From JBMYTN01 sp049604415 (lineage in GTDB: Bacteria; Pseudomonadota; Alphaproteobacteria; Rhodospirillales; Rhodospirillaceae): DNA of 37,545 nt. Where the stretch lies: the NCBI GenBank assembly GCA_049604415.1, contig JBMYTN010000040.1:1-37545 (forward strand). The letters run 5' to 3'. The notes beneath the pieces are model-generated. The model did not search any database. It was given only the letters and a program-made list of their open reading frames with translations, and was not told the origin of the DNA. Position numbers and translations under genes: made by a program. Positions 24,400-31,232 of the stretch are shown here, piece by piece (position 1 is the first letter of the stretch; the number at the start of each line of letters is the position of its first letter).

Positions 24400-25959
24400 G
24401 TGTCTCCCTCAGCGTTTTCTCCGTCTCAAGACGCCGTCATCGCCTTTTTGGCCGATCCGGCCAGCCATGGCCCGTCCGTAGAGACCGTCGAGCGCATCGA
24501 CACCCATATCTCGGTGGTGTTTTTGGCCGGAGAGCGGGCCTATAAGCTGCGCCGGGCCGTCAGCCTGCCCTATGTGGATTTCACCAGCCTGGAAGCCCGC
24601 CGCGAGGATTGCGCCCGGGAACTCAAGCTCAATGAGCTTGGCGCGCCGGGCCTGTATGAAGGCATGGAACCGGTCACCCTGAACCGGGCAGGGCATCTCT
24701 CCATTGGCGGCACCGGTGATCCGGTGGATTGGCTGGTGGTGATGCGCCGCTTTGATCAAGCCGAACGCTTTGATCGCCTGCTCGAGCGCGGGGTGCTGGA
24801 ACGCCATATCATGTGCGACGTGGCCGAGCGGGTCTGGGCCGTGCACCGCCATTCCCCCAAAGCGGCGGGGCCGGGCTGGCTCGGCAGCTTCAAAAACATT
24901 GTTGAAAACAACCAACAATCCTTTGCTGCGTTCAGCCCAACGCTGTTTTCCACACCCAGGATTTCATTTTATTTCAATGCGGTGTTCCAGAACATCTCCC
25001 AAATCAGCCTGCGCCTGGAAGAGCGCGGCTATGAGGGGTTTGTCGGACGCTGCCATGGGGATTTGCATCTCTCCAATATTGTCCAGTTCGAAGACAAACC
25101 GGCCCTGTTCGATGCCATGGCCTTTAATGATCTGTTCGCGGTGATCGACCGGCTTTATGACCTGTCCTTCTTGCTGATGGATCTGGATTTTCGCGGCGAG
25201 CGTCGTTTGGCCTCCATCGTCTTGAACCACTATATGGAATATTCCGGCGACACCGAGGGCATGGCCCTCCTGCCGCTCTATCTCTCGACCCGGGCCTCAG
25301 TCCGCGCCTTGGTCGCCGCCACGGCCGCCGGGGAGCAGAGCGATGACAGTCTGCGCCGGGAGCTGGAGGCCGAAGCCAAGCGCTATATGGAAGCGGCAGA
25401 AGACTACCTTCTGCCAGCCCCGCCGGGCGTGATCGCTGTGGGTGGCTTGTCCGGCAGCGGCAAGTCGCGCCTCGCCCGGGAGGTCGCACCCTATTTGGAC
25501 GTGCCAGGAGCCTTGGTGTTGCGCACCGATGTGTTGCGCAAACGCCTGGTTGGTCAGGACCCCTATGATGGCCTGGGGCCGGAGGGCTACACGGCGGATA
25601 TGTCGCGCAAGACCTATGAGCTGCTCTATGCCGAGGCCAAGCGGGCCTTGGATATTGGTCGCACCGTGGTCCTGGACGGTGTCTTCGCCAACCCGCTGGA
25701 ACGTCAGGCTGCAGAGGACCTCGCCCGGCAAGAAGGGGTGCCCTTTACCGGTCTATGGGTCGAAGCGCCGGTGGATGTGGCCCAGGATCGGATCGCCACC
25801 CGGATCCGCAATCCCTCTGATGTCACCCGCGAGGTGCGGCAAAAGCAGGAAGGCTTTGATCTGGGGGAGATCACCTGGGTGCGGATTGACAGCTCCGGGC
25901 CGAAGGAAGACACGGTCTCCGCCGGTTTGGAGGCTTTGGCGGGCATGCGGACTGTTTAA
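24400..25959 (+). CDS. Bifunctional APH-like kinase and P-loop ATPase/kinase
   Basis: Two-domain protein of 519 aa. The N-terminal 340 residues are an aminoglycoside-phosphotransferase-like fold: VFLAGERAYKLRRAV carries the ATP-binding lysine and CHGDLHLSN (H219, D221) the catalytic loop, followed by LFDAMAFND in the metal-binding position. The C-terminal part has a Walker A GLSGSGKS at 349-356 and resembles AAA_33 / zeta-toxin-like small-molecule kinases, with RTDVLRKRLVGQ and VVLDGVFANPLER. Proteins with this fusion exist in many proteobacteria; no substrate is known to me and drug resistance should not be assumed. The start is GTG 24400, with CAGGAG rather far (12 bases) upstream. Confidence 0.85.
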   Translation: MSPSAFSPSQDAVIAFLADPASHGPSVETVERIDTHISVVFLAGERAYKLRRAVSLPYVDFTSLEARREDCARELKLNELGAPGLYEGMEPVTLNRAGHLSIGGTGDPVDWLVVMRRFDQAERFDRLLERGVLERHIMCDVAERVWAVHRHSPKAAGPGWLGSFKNIVENNQQSFAAFSPTLFSTPRISFYFNAVFQNISQISLRLEERGYEGFVGRCHGDLHLSNIVQFEDKPALFDAMAFNDLFAVIDRLYDLSFLLMDLDFRGERRLASIVLNHYMEYSGDTEGMALLPLYLSTRASVRALVAATAAGEQSDDSLRRELEAEAKRYMEAAEDYLLPAPPGVIAVGGLSGSGKSRLAREVAPYLDVPGALVLRTDVLRKRLVGQDPYDGLGPEGYTADMSRKTYELLYAEAKRALDIGRTVVLDGVFANPLERQAAEDLARQEGVPFTGLWVEAPVDVAQDRIATRIRNPSDVTREVRQKQEGFDLGEITWVRIDSSGPKEDTVSAGLEALAGMRTV

Positions 25960-25980
25960 GGCCCTGGCCCCGGTGATCCG

Positions 25981-26014
25981 CGTGCGGTTTCGCACGGATT
26001 GGTGTAATATACAC
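25981..26014 (+). promoter_or_regulatory. Hairpin and 13-bp dyad before the first usp gene
   Basis: CGTGCG (25981-25986) pairs with CGCACG (25991-25996) around GTTT, just past the stop of the kinase gene; no U-tract follows. Five bases on, GTGTA-ATA-TACAC (26002-26014) is a perfect dyad and contains TAATAT, a good -10 hexamer. No matching -35 lies 16-18 bases upstream, which suggests a promoter that needs an activator bound at or near the dyad, or a repressor site over the -10. Confidence 0.45.
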
Positions 26015-26044
26015 AAAGCTGAAACAATCTGAGGGTCACCCATC

Positions 26045-26914
26045 ATGCCCGGAATTCGGACGGTTATGGCCATCATGTCGGATGCCCAATCCGGCGAAGC
26101 CCCGTTGCGCGTGGCTCTGCAGGTCGCGCAATCCTTGGACTGTTTCCTGGAAGCCTATCACGTCCGGGCCGACCCCTCCCAAGCGGTGCCCTATGTGGGC
26201 GAGGCCATGGGCGGCTCCATGGTCGAAGACATGGTCAGCTCAGCCGATAAGGAAGCCCATGATCTGGCCAAGCAGACCCGGGCCTTGTTCGACGCCAAAG
26301 TGGCGGAAGCGGGCCTAAGCCAGGATCCGATTACCCCAGCCCCGGGGGCCACCGGAGCCCGCTGGGTCGAAGAGCCCGGGGTGGAATGCGATTCCGTTGC
26401 CTTGCGCGGGCGGGTGGCCGATCTGATCGTCATGGGACGCCCGGGCCAAAAGGGCGCGCCGCCCTCGCTGATGACCTTAAACGCTGCGCTGATGGAAAGC
26501 GGTCGCCCGGTGTTAGTTGCCCCGCCGCAACCGGTTGATGCCGTTGGATCCTCTATTGTCGTTGGCTGGAATGGCAGTGCTGAAGCCGCGCGGGCCATTG
26601 TTGATGCCATTCCCTTCATGGCCCAAGCCAAGCAGGTCACAATTTTGCTGGCCGAGGAAAGCGAAGCCACCAGCGAACCCACGGCCTTGATGGAGCATTT
26701 GGCCTGGCATGGCATCCAGGCCCAGACCCGGATCCTGGTCGCCCCGCCCGGGTCGCGGACCGGAGAAGCGCTGCTGAAGGCCGCCGAAGAAGTCTCCGCT
26801 GATTTGTTGGTGATGGGGGCCTATACCCATAGCCGGTTGCGGCAATTGATCCTAGGCGGCGTGACCCGCTATGTGCTGGAACGGGCGACCTTGCCGGTGC
26901 TGTTTGCCCATTGA
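26045..26914 (+). CDS. Tandem universal stress protein (first copy)
   Basis: Cytoplasmic UspA-superfamily protein of 289 aa made of two Usp domains (about 1-150 and 165-289). The second domain opens SIVVGWNGSAEAARAI and ends MGAYTHSRLRQLILGGVTRYVL, the usual GAYGHSR...GGVT phosphate loop with Thr in place of the first Gly, so nucleotide binding may be altered. The first domain has only RPGQKGAPPSL-type text at the equivalent place and is probably degenerate. Start ATG 26045 follows TGAGGGTC. Such proteins respond to respiratory, oxygen or nutrient stress in many bacteria; the role here is inferred. A similar gene lies at 36686-37522. Confidence 0.9.
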   Translation: MPGIRTVMAIMSDAQSGEAPLRVALQVAQSLDCFLEAYHVRADPSQAVPYVGEAMGGSMVEDMVSSADKEAHDLAKQTRALFDAKVAEAGLSQDPITPAPGATGARWVEEPGVECDSVALRGRVADLIVMGRPGQKGAPPSLMTLNAALMESGRPVLVAPPQPVDAVGSSIVVGWNGSAEAARAIVDAIPFMAQAKQVTILLAEESEATSEPTALMEHLAWHGIQAQTRILVAPPGSRTGEALLKAAEEVSADLLVMGAYTHSRLRQLILGGVTRYVLERATLPVLFAH

Positions 26915-27183
26915 TATGGATCAGAAGCTTTGTGACAGACCGGCCCCGATTCGGGTTGTTTGTTGCGAAGGCGATTTTACTCCTGCGATAGAACGGCATT
27001 CCACGGGGGTGTGAGTTTTCGGTTTTTATCGCAACGCGGCATTTCACTCCTGTTTGTTTCAAAGGCATTACCGCACCTGCGTTTCGCAATTGCGCAATAA
27101 GTCGCTGATCAAAAACGCAATTTCCGCATTGCACCCACCAAAACCTCTAAGTGATAGAGCCGGGCTTTGTTACACTTTGTGAC
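26915..27183. promoter_or_regulatory. Non-coding region with repeated CGCAA/TTGCG words
   Basis: No gene is seen. TTGCG or CGCAA occurs repeatedly: TTGCGAA (26963-26969), ATCGCAAC (27028-27035), TTTCGCAATTGCGCAATAA (27082-27100) and AACGCAATTT (27114-27123). CGCAATTGCG (27085-27094) is a perfect palindrome. TGCGATA (26984-26990) is repeated in inverse at 27027-27033, and the word TTTNACTCCTG occurs at about 26975 and 27042. TACACT (27171-27176) is a possible -10 for the structured RNA that seems to begin near 27184. A weak CCCG/CGGG hairpin with a T-rich tail near 26945-26965 may end the usp transcript. Confidence 0.4.
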
Positions 27184-27450
27184 GACAGACAACCACCGGC
27201 GAGAACGAAGGTGGACATCTGTCAGGGAGGCAGACGCGGCATAAAGACCGCGCCGACCTGATCCTGACCACAGCCTGGGACCGCCGATCCGATCGCACCA
27301 TCATCACATGGTGTCTCCCTCGGATCTCCTGATGTCGACCACCAAATCGACCTCGGCCATACCCAGAGATCTGGTCAGGAACGGACGAGCCTAGGTGGTG
27401 CCCGGTCCTCTCCAGGGCCTTGGGCACCACCTGAATCTCCGGCTCGACCG
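27184..27450 (+). ncRNA. Candidate structured RNA or leader, unknown family
   Basis: Five helices can be drawn without conflict. (1) GACAGA/TCTGTC (27184-27189, 27218-27223), then CCACC/GGTGG (27193-27197, 27210-27214). (2) CGCGG/CCGCG (27235-27239, 27248-27252). (3) TCCTGACCA/TGGTCAGGA (27262-27270, 27372-27380) and CTGGG/CCCAG (27275-27279, 27362-27366), closing a multibranch loop. (4) Inside it, GATCCGA/TCGGATC (27286-27292, 27320-27326) with CACCAT/ATGGTG, and GTCGA/TCGAC (27334-27338, 27347-27351). (5) CGG-A-CGAGCC/GGCTCG-A-CCG (27382-27391, 27441-27450), then AGGTGGTGCCC/GGGCACCACCT (27393-27403, 27422-27432) and GGTCC/GGGCC with one G-U. The G-U pair slightly favours the + strand. It lies 62 bases before a small gene. 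No match to RNase P, tmRNA, SRP or 6S hallmarks was seen. Confidence 0.55.
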
Positions 27451-27511
27451 AAGAAGCGACACAGAGTGGAAGGCGCATCGGGGGCTGCACCAGGACCAAT
27501 GGGAGGCTGAC

Positions 27512-27742
27512 ATGCTTGGAATGGACGACTGTATTGGGTTCTCCGGACTGGATGCGGAGCAGATTGACCAATTAAGTGCCAAACTCCACCGTCCGGCAGT
27601 GATCATCGCGGAATGGGCTGAAACCATCTCTGAACTGCCCGGTGGCGAAGAGCTGATTGAAGAGATCCTGCATCACCCGGGCACAGCCACAGAATCCGAT
27701 CTCTGCCAGCGCTTCTTAGACCATCTCAGCGAGTCAAAATAA
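27512..27742 (+). CDS. Small conserved-looking hypothetical protein (76 aa)
   Basis: Function unknown. Start ATG 27512 is chosen because GGGAGG (27501-27506) lies 5 bases upstream; the frame is open further back to 27395 but that part falls in the folded RNA. The protein opens MLGMDDCIGFSGLDAEQIDQL and is acidic, helical and without membrane segment or signal peptide. From memory, short alphaproteobacterial hypothetical proteins begin with a like MxxDDCIxxSxL text, but I cannot verify this. The last 9 bases overlap the end of the convergent SRAP gene. The adjacent structured RNA may be its leader. Confidence 0.72.
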   Translation: MLGMDDCIGFSGLDAEQIDQLSAKLHRPAVIIAEWAETISELPGGEELIEEILHHPGTATESDLCQRFLDHLSESK

Positions 27743-28429
27743 CGATCCCTGCGCCGGATCAGCCCCGGGTTTTTCGGGGCTGGCCGAAGCGGGCGGGTCT
27801 GCCGCCCCATGACGCAGCGCGCCCGGATAGGGCACCAGAAGCTCTGCCAAATCCTCGGTTAAACCACGCCCGGCCATCCAGGCCGCTTCGGCGTCTTTTC
27901 CGTTGAGGACCACCGGCATCCGGCTGTGGATCCCAGCAATGGACGGGGCCGGGGAGCAGGTCAGGATGACAAACCGTCCGGCCTTCGCATCCACCAGAGC
28001 CGCCAGGGCAACCAAACCCGTCTCAGCCGAGATCCGCACCTTTGTTTTGCGGCCAGATGTTTTGGGCTCTGGGCTCTTCTCTGTCGGTGAGGCGGTGTAG
28101 TCCGTTGACCATTCATACCAGCCATCGACCGGCACCAACGCCCGATTGCCCAGCAAATGTCGGAAAGTCGGCTTGTCTGCCAAGGTCTCCGAGCGTGCAT
28201 TGATGACCGGGCGTGCGGACCAGGACACCTGTAGTCCCCAGCGCAGGGCGTGGGCGCGCGATAGGGGATCAATGACTGGGGCGGCGTCCGTCGGGCGGAC
28301 TTCCCGGGGCAACATGCCCAAACCGGGCAGGTCTGGCTTGCCGGAGGCAGCATCCATTGGAGGCACGGTCAGGCCGAAGCGTTCAATCAGCCAGTATGGC
28401 GGCGAGGAGAGGTCATAGCGGGCGCACAT
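27734..28429 (-). CDS. SOS response-associated peptidase (SRAP/HMCES/YedK)
   Basis: SRAP protein that forms a covalent thiazolidine link with abasic sites in single-stranded DNA, shielding them during replication. Start is ATG 28429, giving MCARYDL with the catalytic Cys at position 2; the upstream open part to 28639 lies antisense to the SDR gene and is not SRAP. The full active site is visible: C2, N77 in PVINARSE, E106 in DGWYEW and H168 in GIHSRMPV. Length is 231 aa. There is no ribosome site before the ATG, so the transcript may be leaderless. No GAAC/GTTC LexA-type box is seen in the 114-base divergent spacer, despite the SOS name. Confidence 0.92.
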   Translation of the reverse strand: MCARYDLSSPPYWLIERFGLTVPPMDAASGKPDLPGLGMLPREVRPTDAAPVIDPLSRAHALRWGLQVSWSARPVINARSETLADKPTFRHLLGNRALVPVDGWYEWSTDYTASPTEKSPEPKTSGRKTKVRISAETGLVALAALVDAKAGRFVILTCSPAPSIAGIHSRMPVVLNGKDAEAAWMAGRGLTEDLAELLVPYPGALRHGAADPPASASPEKPGADPAQGSLF

Positions 28430-28543
28430 GGGGAGAATGTGGCCGTTGCCCGGTTTGCAGGCAAGGTCACAGTCTGATTTGCTTTTCTGCCTAGGCTTTA
28501 ACGCCTCTGGACGGGGCGGGGATTTGGCGTCACAGTACGCCCC

Positions 28544-29323
28544 ATGACTGATGCAAATGGGTCTTCCCTCCCTGCAGAGGCGAAGGCAACTCCGGAAAAG
28601 ACTGTGATCATCACCGGTGCCAGCCAGGGCATTGGTCACGCCATTGCCAGCCGCTTTTTAACGGAGGGCTGGCGGATCATCACCTGCGCCCGTCGCGAGG
28701 TGCCGCCGGAATGTCGCCGGGACACGGCCTGGTCAGCTCATTTTCCCGTCGATCTGTCTGATCCGTCCGCCCTAGACGGCTTTGCCAAACAGGTTTTGGA
28801 CCATCTGGACGGCAAGCCGCTGCATGCTTTGATCAACAATGCCGGGGTCTCGCCCAAGACCGCGTTTAAGGAACGCTTGGGCGTGCTCAATGGCGGCATT
28901 GACGAGTGGAAAAAGGTTTATGAGCTGAACTTTTTCGCGCCTTTGCGGTTGGCCCGCGCTTTCGCCGGACCGCTGGGCCGCGCCAAGGGCAGCATCATCA
29001 ACATCACCTCCATTGCCGGGCATTATGTCCATCCTTTTGCTGGGTCGGCCTATTCCACCAGCAAGGCGGCGTTGTCCGGCCTGACCCGGGAAATGGCCGT
29101 GGAGTTCGCCCAGCTTGGCGTTCGGGTGAATGCGGTCGCCCCAGGGGAGATTTCAACCTCGATGATACAGCCCGAATATGAAGCTCTGATCCCCCGGATC
29201 CCTTTGGACCGCATGGGCTCCACCGCCGATGTGGCCGGGATTGTTTTCCAGCTGTGTTCCGATGATTTCACCTATGTGACCGGCAGCGAGGTTTTTGCCA
29301 CCGGCGGGCAGCATTTGGTTTGA
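28544..29323 (+). CDS. SDR-family oxidoreductase
   Basis: Classical short-chain dehydrogenase/reductase of 259 aa; NAD(P)-dependent, substrate unknown. The cofactor loop is TGASQGIGHA (24-33), followed by NNAGV (98-102). The catalytic set is S156, Y170 and K174 (SAYSTSKAAL). The C-terminus FATGGQHLV is typical of the family. The first 17 residues (polar and Ala-rich) are extra. Its stop TGA overlaps the TTG start of the next gene (sequence TTGA at 29320-29323), which points to coupled translation and a joint role with the saccharopine-dehydrogenase-like protein. Confidence 0.9.
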   Translation: MTDANGSSLPAEAKATPEKTVIITGASQGIGHAIASRFLTEGWRIITCARREVPPECRRDTAWSAHFPVDLSDPSALDGFAKQVLDHLDGKPLHALINNAGVSPKTAFKERLGVLNGGIDEWKKVYELNFFAPLRLARAFAGPLGRAKGSIINITSIAGHYVHPFAGSAYSTSKAALSGLTREMAVEFAQLGVRVNAVAPGEISTSMIQPEYEALIPRIPLDRMGSTADVAGIVFQLCSDDFTYVTGSEVFATGGQHLV

Positions 29324-30528
29324 CGGTGGTCAACGGACATCGCACCCCGCTGGATCTGCCGGACTGGGCCGAAAGCATTGGCGAAGATGGCCGGCCCGTC
29401 GCCTTGCTGGGCGGTGGGGGTCGGTTGGGCCTCGCCGTGGCCTCGCAACTGGCCCGGGCTGGCTTGCCGGTCCGGGTGGTGGAACATCGGGTGGAGCGGG
29501 CCGAACGGGCCATGAACCATTTGGTCGAGGAGGGGGCTCACGCGGTCACCGCGCTTTGTGCCGATTGGCGCGACCCGTCCTCGTTGGATTCCGCCCTAGG
29601 GGGCTCCCGCCTGGTGATATTGGCGGCGGGTCCAGAGGTCCCAGCACCCATGGTGGCCGCTGCCGCCCTGCGCTGCGGGGCCCACTACATGGATTGTCAG
29701 TTCTCTGATCTGAAAAAACTAAAAGGTCTGCAAGCCTTTACCGATCGGGCGCGGGAAAGCCATCTGTGCTTTATCACCGATTGCGGGATTCGCCCTGGCA
29801 TGCCCGCGATCTTGCTGCGTCATGCGGCCGCGCAGCTAAAGGATGTCAGTCGGGCCGAGGTTTATCTGGCCATGGCCCTGGGCGCCGACCCGGGCATTGT
29901 CTCGCCGCGCATGATCAAAGACCATTTGGCCATTGCCCGGCGCGGCCTTGCTCTGTCCATGAGCGAGGGGCGGTGGGTGAAGCTCAATGCCCGCTATTAC
30001 CCGGTCGCGGTATTCCCGGAACCCATTGGGCGGCGGGTGGCCTATCCGGTGTTCCTGGGCGAGTTACGCTCCCTGAAAGACTGGATGCCTACTTTGGATC
30101 GGGCCGGGTTTTACCTCTGCGGCTTTGGCAGTCTGGTGGATTACCTGGCCGTGCCGACAGCGGCGCTGCTCGATGGGCTGCGGCTCTCCAGCTTGGCCGA
30201 TACGGTTCTGGCCAAGGCATTTGCCAGGAGCAATCGGGGGGGCAGTGCCATGGAACTGCGCATGGAGGTCGAAGGCATCAAGGATGGCTGGCCGGTGGCG
30301 CAGACTTTGGCGATCCGCCATGAAGACCCGATGGTGTTTTCCGCCGCCTGCGTGACCGCCTGCGTGGTCCAGCTGTTTGAAGCCGCCCAGCGCCAAGAGC
30401 GTTTCGGTCTCTGGCAACAGGGCCTATTTTTGGATCCGGCCCGCACTTTGGAATGGCTTGAGTGTTGCGATGTCACGGTGACAGAAGAATCCCAGCCGAC
30501 CGGGGCCATGGCTCTTCCCGGCGAGTGA
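29320..30528 (+). CDS. Saccharopine dehydrogenase-like NAD(P)-binding protein
   Basis: Protein of 402 aa with an N-terminal Rossmann fold: PVALLGGGGRLGLAVASQLA (about 27-46) holds the GxGGxxG-like loop. AAGPEVPAPMVAAAALRCGAHYMDC is the usual saccharopine-dehydrogenase/trans-acting enoyl reductase family segment, followed by DCGIRPGMP. The C-terminal half is an alpha/beta substrate domain. The real reaction cannot be named; relatives include saccharopine, carboxynorspermidine and homospermidine enzymes. Start is TTG 29320 overlapping the SDR stop; a GTG at 29326 is the alternative. It ends 24 bases before the stop of the convergent PadR-like gene. Confidence 0.82.
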   Translation: MTVVNGHRTPLDLPDWAESIGEDGRPVALLGGGGRLGLAVASQLARAGLPVRVVEHRVERAERAMNHLVEEGAHAVTALCADWRDPSSLDSALGGSRLVILAAGPEVPAPMVAAAALRCGAHYMDCQFSDLKKLKGLQAFTDRARESHLCFITDCGIRPGMPAILLRHAAAQLKDVSRAEVYLAMALGADPGIVSPRMIKDHLAIARRGLALSMSEGRWVKLNARYYPVAVFPEPIGRRVAYPVFLGELRSLKDWMPTLDRAGFYLCGFGSLVDYLAVPTAALLDGLRLSSLADTVLAKAFARSNRGGSAMELRMEVEGIKDGWPVAQTLAIRHEDPMVFSAACVTACVVQLFEAAQRQERFGLWQQGLFLDPARTLEWLECCDVTVTEESQPTGAMALPGE

Positions 30529-30552
30529 CAAATCTTCTTGTTTGAGAAGCGC

Positions 30553-31101
30553 TTAGAGGGCGGCGCTGAGGCGGTCTGTGAGATCAGACAGCCAAGCCCG
30601 GCGTTGCTCCGTCAAAGCAATTTCCGTCTGCAGCCACTGATCTAAGAACCCGGACTCCCCTTGGCTGGCGGTGCGCAAATCGCACAGCCGGGCCAGCTCG
30701 GTCTCGCACACATCCAACAACAAATCGGCTTGTTCGGCTTGGGCGCGGGCGGGGAGCATATGCAAGAAACGGAACTTCAGGGCAGTGACCAGCCGGGATA
30801 AATCGGAGGCCGCACGCATATTGGCCGTTAGCAGGGTTTGCAGTTCCTGTTGGCCGGCTTCGGACAAGCGCAGCAGGGCGTTGTCTTCCATGCCCTCACC
30901 ATCCAGAGCCTCAACCAAACCCTCATGGCGCAGCAATTCTATGGAACTGCCCAACAGATCCAGGGAGGGGCCGCTGATCCGCGTGATGAAATGGCGCACG
31001 CCACCTGCCAGATCGCTGTAGCGCAGCGGCCCTTCGGCGACCAGCCCAAGGGCACAGAGCCTTACGGCTTCACGCGGGGTCAATGTGTTGTCAGCAAACA
31101 T
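30553..31101 (-). CDS. PadR-like winged-helix protein (putative regulator)
   Basis: Protein of 182 aa. The N-terminal 90 residues look like a winged helix of PadR type: LTPREAVRLCALGLVAEGPL, then a helix pair and SSIELLRHEGLVEALDGEG, followed by ALLRLSEAGQQEL, the usual LT-x-EG wing. The C-terminal half is helical (FRFLHMLPARAQAEQADLLLD) and could be a dimer arm. Start is set at ATG 31101 (MFADNTL) with AGGGA about 12 bases upstream; upstream residues to 31197 run into a terminator hairpin. Targets are unknown. It may control the neighbouring SDR pair, which is convergent to it. Assignment rests on pattern alone. Confidence 0.65.
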   Translation of the reverse strand: MFADNTLTPREAVRLCALGLVAEGPLRYSDLAGGVRHFITRISGPSLDLLGSSIELLRHEGLVEALDGEGMEDNALLRLSEAGQQELQTLLTANMRAASDLSRLVTALKFRFLHMLPARAQAEQADLLLDVCETELARLCDLRTASQGESGFLDQWLQTEIALTEQRRAWLSDLTDRLSAAL

Positions 31102-31147
31102 GGTCGGGGCGTTCCCTGAAAACGGCTCTTCATTAGATAAGATAAGG

Positions 31148-31180
31148 AAAAAAGCGCGCCCCGTCCAGGGTGCGCGCTTT
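31148..31180 (-). terminator. Rho-independent terminator after the 115-aa orphan gene
   Basis: AAAGCGCGC (31151-31159) and GCGCGCTTT (31172-31180) pair perfectly, extended by CCC/GGG inside. Read on the minus strand the stem is followed by six T. It lies 53 bases past the stop of the gene at 31233-31580 and just before the PadR-like gene. Confidence 0.82.
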
Positions 31181-31232
31181 GGGCAGTGCACATACAACTT
31201 TTTAGGAGTGAGTCGTTGGCGCTTGGCACGCT

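Noticed and set aside
24400..25959. Aminoglycoside resistance gene
   Set aside because: The APH fold is shared by many kinases of small molecules. The fused P-loop domain and core-genome setting argue against a resistance determinant.
27314..27440. CsrB/RsmZ-like decoy RNA on the minus strand, where the words read GGAGA
   Set aside because: CsrA-type systems are uncommon in alphaproteobacteria, and the single G-U pair in the drawn structure favours the plus strand.
27184..27450. RNase P RNA, tmRNA, SRP RNA or 6S RNA
   Set aside because: I looked for GAGGAAAGTCCGGGC-type, tag-peptide, GGAAGGAAGCAG-type and central-bubble patterns on both strands and found none. A model search is still needed.
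27170..27571. A 133-codon minus-strand open frame across the structured RNA
   Set aside because: No ribosome site, no recognisable domain, and its sequence is made of the inverted repeats described; it would overlap the start of the 76-aa gene.
28430..28543. LexA/SOS control of the SRAP gene
   Set aside because: Neither GTTC-N7-GTTC nor GAAC-N7-GAAC occurs in the spacer.
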